A stretch of DNA of 64,000 bases from Diphasiastrum complanatum (Eukaryota; Streptophyta; Lycopodiopsida; Lycopodiales; Lycopodiaceae). Each line of letters starts with the position of its first letter. Position 1 is the stretch's first letter. A program made the position numbers and the translations under genes. Positions 60,436-64,000 of this stretch are shown in pieces. The notes under the pieces were generated by a model. It saw only the letters and a program-made list of their open reading frames with translations. It was not told where the DNA came from and did no database searches. The stretch covers positions 20,897,018 through 20,961,017 of the forward strand of contig CM055094.1 of assembly GCA_029204225.1 (NCBI GenBank). Direction: 5' to 3'.

Positions 60436-60770
60436 TGAGGCCGGATACCTATACCACGCGAGGACAGAGATAAAGCAGAAGAGAGAGCTAAATTATCTCG
60501 CGTAATGGCGACACTGAGAACTCTAAGGGTGATATCGCTACAACGCGAGAGAGTGGCAGAGACAGGCGGGGAGAGGTAGGGGCTTGCATGATGGCGATAC
60601 TGGGAAAGTCAGGATTATATCGCTACGATGTGAGAGGGTGTAAGGAATAGGACTGGGGACGAGGTCGCTCGCATGATGGCGATATCATGAATGCAGGTCA
60701 TATGGAAGCAATCAAACATGACAACAAATTACGTGAAAACCTATACAATCCCCGGGAATGGACTTATATA
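60436..60770 (-). promoter_or_regulatory. TATA box and leader of H3-like copy 5
   Basis: CTTATATA at 60763-60770 is TATATAAG on the minus strand. The leader is identical in layout to copy 3. Confidence 0.55.
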
Positions 60771-60784
60771 GATGAAAAAAGTTG

Positions 60785-61124
60785 GCACGTGTGTCAATAG
60801 CTGACATGTGGAACCACACGTTTGTATACGCATGTGTGAAACTGCACATCTGGATCAACACGTGTGGGATCCCATGTGGGGACATGTGGCCGAATGGATC
60901 AGCGACATGTGTTCTTGCACGTATTGGCTCGCACGTGTGGTCATGTGGCCCAATTAGTAACTGACGTGTGGGACCACACTTCTGTATCCGCATATGTGGC
61001 CATCTGGTCAAATGGTTTGGTGACATGTGTTCTGGCATCTATTAGCTCGCATGTGTGGGCACGTGGCCGAATGGCAGATTGACGTGTATTGTAGCACGTG
61101 TGGACGATTGTATTACATGCCAAC
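60785..61124 (-). promoter_or_regulatory. CACGTG-rich array of copy 5
   Basis: Mirror of 14108-14450, ending at the same junction with the Q leader. Confidence 0.5.
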
Positions 61125-61500
61125 GATGATGTTTCTTCTCAGTAATGTACTAGTAGCGAGCTTTCAACCCAAATCGGTGTTGAATGTGCGGTGTTCACAA
61201 GCTCCAGGAGCACTACCCCTCAGCATTTGGCTCATGCTAGATGTGACAATTTTTGTGTAATGTAGCAGATCTCGGCAGCTTAGGGTTTTTGAAAATGGAT
61301 GATGATGGCGCTCCGGATCCGTGGTGGATGTATGTAGATGGTGTCCAAGGATGCGAAGGAGTAATCAAGCACTGTCGTAGTGAATGATAGATCGCCACTA
61401 AAAGATGGAAAATCAATTCTTTGAAGCTAGAGCTTTTCAAAGCTTCTGAATTTCATTTCCATGCCTGAAGAAGGAAGTGCCAGCATCAAATCTGCTCCCA
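61125..61500 (-). repeat. Truncated Q-leader segment, inverted copy
   Basis: Mirror of 13736-14107. Confidence 0.6.
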
Positions 61501-62636
61501 TCAGGGTTTGTTTTCATTTCCTAAAAAGCACACATGGCAGCATGGCAGTAAAGCGTGATATTGTGATTTTTTGTAATGTTCCCATGTATGTGATGATTTT
61601 CACTGTTTAATTATATCGATGTTGATTGAAACTATGATAGCTTCGTGGTTGTCATTCGTAATATTAGAAGTTTTTTTCACCTTATCTTGGGGCAAGTTTA
61701 CAAATAGCAAGGTAACAAATTGGGACTCGGCAAGAACTCACTCCAAATGACTTTTTGAGCTTCACTAACTTATTCTCGTGAATTTATCATTGTGTCTAAC
61801 TTGCCATATACCAGTTTAATAAGTATTTGCTTGATCCTTTACTCTTAAATGCACCATAATGCTACTCCCTTACTGGCCATAACCTCTTCACCATAGCTCG
61901 GAACTGGGTCATGTTGGGTGTCGTTGAAAAAGCTCTCGTCGAGGGCTTTCTAATGGCACCATAATCGTCTCTATCCGAGTTGCCGTTCAAAAGTTACACT
62001 GTTTTTTTTGCTGAGTTGCATACTATACTACAAATAAAATGGCTTATTTACGGGCTGCCCCCGATGCAAAATCACAGTTCTTTTAAAAAGAAAAGAAAAT
62101 CAGTTTGAAGGAGCTACGTTACGTAGATTTCAAATTTGAGTGTTTTGATTGGACCATGTGGAAGAAACTTTTGACCAAAAAAAAGAAAAGATATGTTTTT
62201 GAAAGGCCCGTTTTGTGCTCAAATTTTCTGTAATGGTTGATAAGTTGGATTCACATTTACATCATGAAGCAAATAGTCTTGTAAGTTTTGTGTTTAAGTG
62301 GATCGGAAGCTCGCCCCAATGGATGTTGAGATTAATATATCATGCTATCTCTAGCCTAACAGCCACACACTAGATGTTTGGATCCAGAAAATATTCACAC
62401 AAAGGGACATCACACATCAATATTAATCTACTTTTACCTTTTATTTCGTCACATCTCTTGGTGCTTATGCGACATGAAAAGCTCCCTTCAAACAAACCTG
62501 TGAATGTGCCTTTCCTGTTGCCTTAATTTCTCATGCACTACCTTTGTCTTGGGCAACTATAATGTGATACAATTGTGACATTTTCTCATGCTTATCTTTC
62601 TCCTATTCTTGGACAAGTACAATTTGATTGTTGTTA
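61501..62636 (-). repeat. Spacer repeat R1, inverted copy
   Basis: Mirror of 12597-13735. Confidence 0.65.
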
Positions 62637-62649
62637 GGGGGGGGGGGGG
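62637..62649 (+). repeat. Poly(G) tract
   Basis: Thirteen G; mirror of 12586-12596 (eleven C). Confidence 0.9.

Positions 62650-64000
<1,351 letters not shown>

Overview
The window is repeat-dominated nuclear DNA of a eukaryote, most likely a land plant. The evidence is Ty1-copia gag, protease, integrase and RNase H remnants, a Gypsy-type gag/protease remnant, spliceosomal-type introns, long AG and C microsatellites, and AT-rich spacers. No undamaged long gene is present. The species cannot be named from the sequence.

The most notable content is a family of five damaged copies of a histone H3-type gene (starts at 143, 7028, 14797 and 41915 on +, and 60435 on -). Each is inside a composite repeat of roughly 7-9 kb. 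The reading begins MARTKQTAR like canonical H3, but the histone fold has features I associate with centromeric H3 (CENH3): a loop 1 four residues longer than in H3, Trp where H3 has Phe after loop 1, and the motifs DSMLC and RVTLM. Copies with enough upstream sequence keep the same promoter-like layout: a CACGTG-rich array, TATATAAG about 335 bp before the ATG, and a leader of alternating GATATCGC/GCGATATC motifs. All five carry stops or frameshifts.

The composite unit reads, in H3 orientation: CACGTG array, TATA, leader, H3-like pseudogene, array of about 210-bp CATGTGG/AGGCTTG repeats, (AG)n, AT-rich module with a 240-bp tandem duplication and two oppositely oriented tRNA-like pol III box sequences, poly(C), a reversed fragment of an unrecognised gene with in-frame repeats of about 221 residues ('gene P'), then spacer R1. 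Often a leader and an unrecognised multi-part gene ('gene Q') follow. Units lie at 1-5783, 5784-14107, 14108-18320 (truncated), 40667-49525, and inverted at 54733-64000. The segments 11297-18320 and 56912-64000 are a near-identical inverted duplication around a 38.6-kb spacer; the right arm runs off the window.

The middle (18-41 kb) is a mosaic. It holds Q leaders, four Copia remnants (20.9-21.8, 25.6-26.9, 34.0-35.6 and 35.9-37.0 kb), a candidate Copia 3' LTR (21758), a Penelope-like reverse transcriptase remnant (32.0-32.7 kb), a Gypsy remnant (33.0-34.0 kb) and an unrecognised intron-containing gene ('gene Y', 39388-41098). The 3' end of gene Y was duplicated at 5784. Sharp junctions between these modules show repeated breakage and joining. 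Nothing here is clearly an intact functional operating unit. The genes share a history of co-amplification rather than a pathway.
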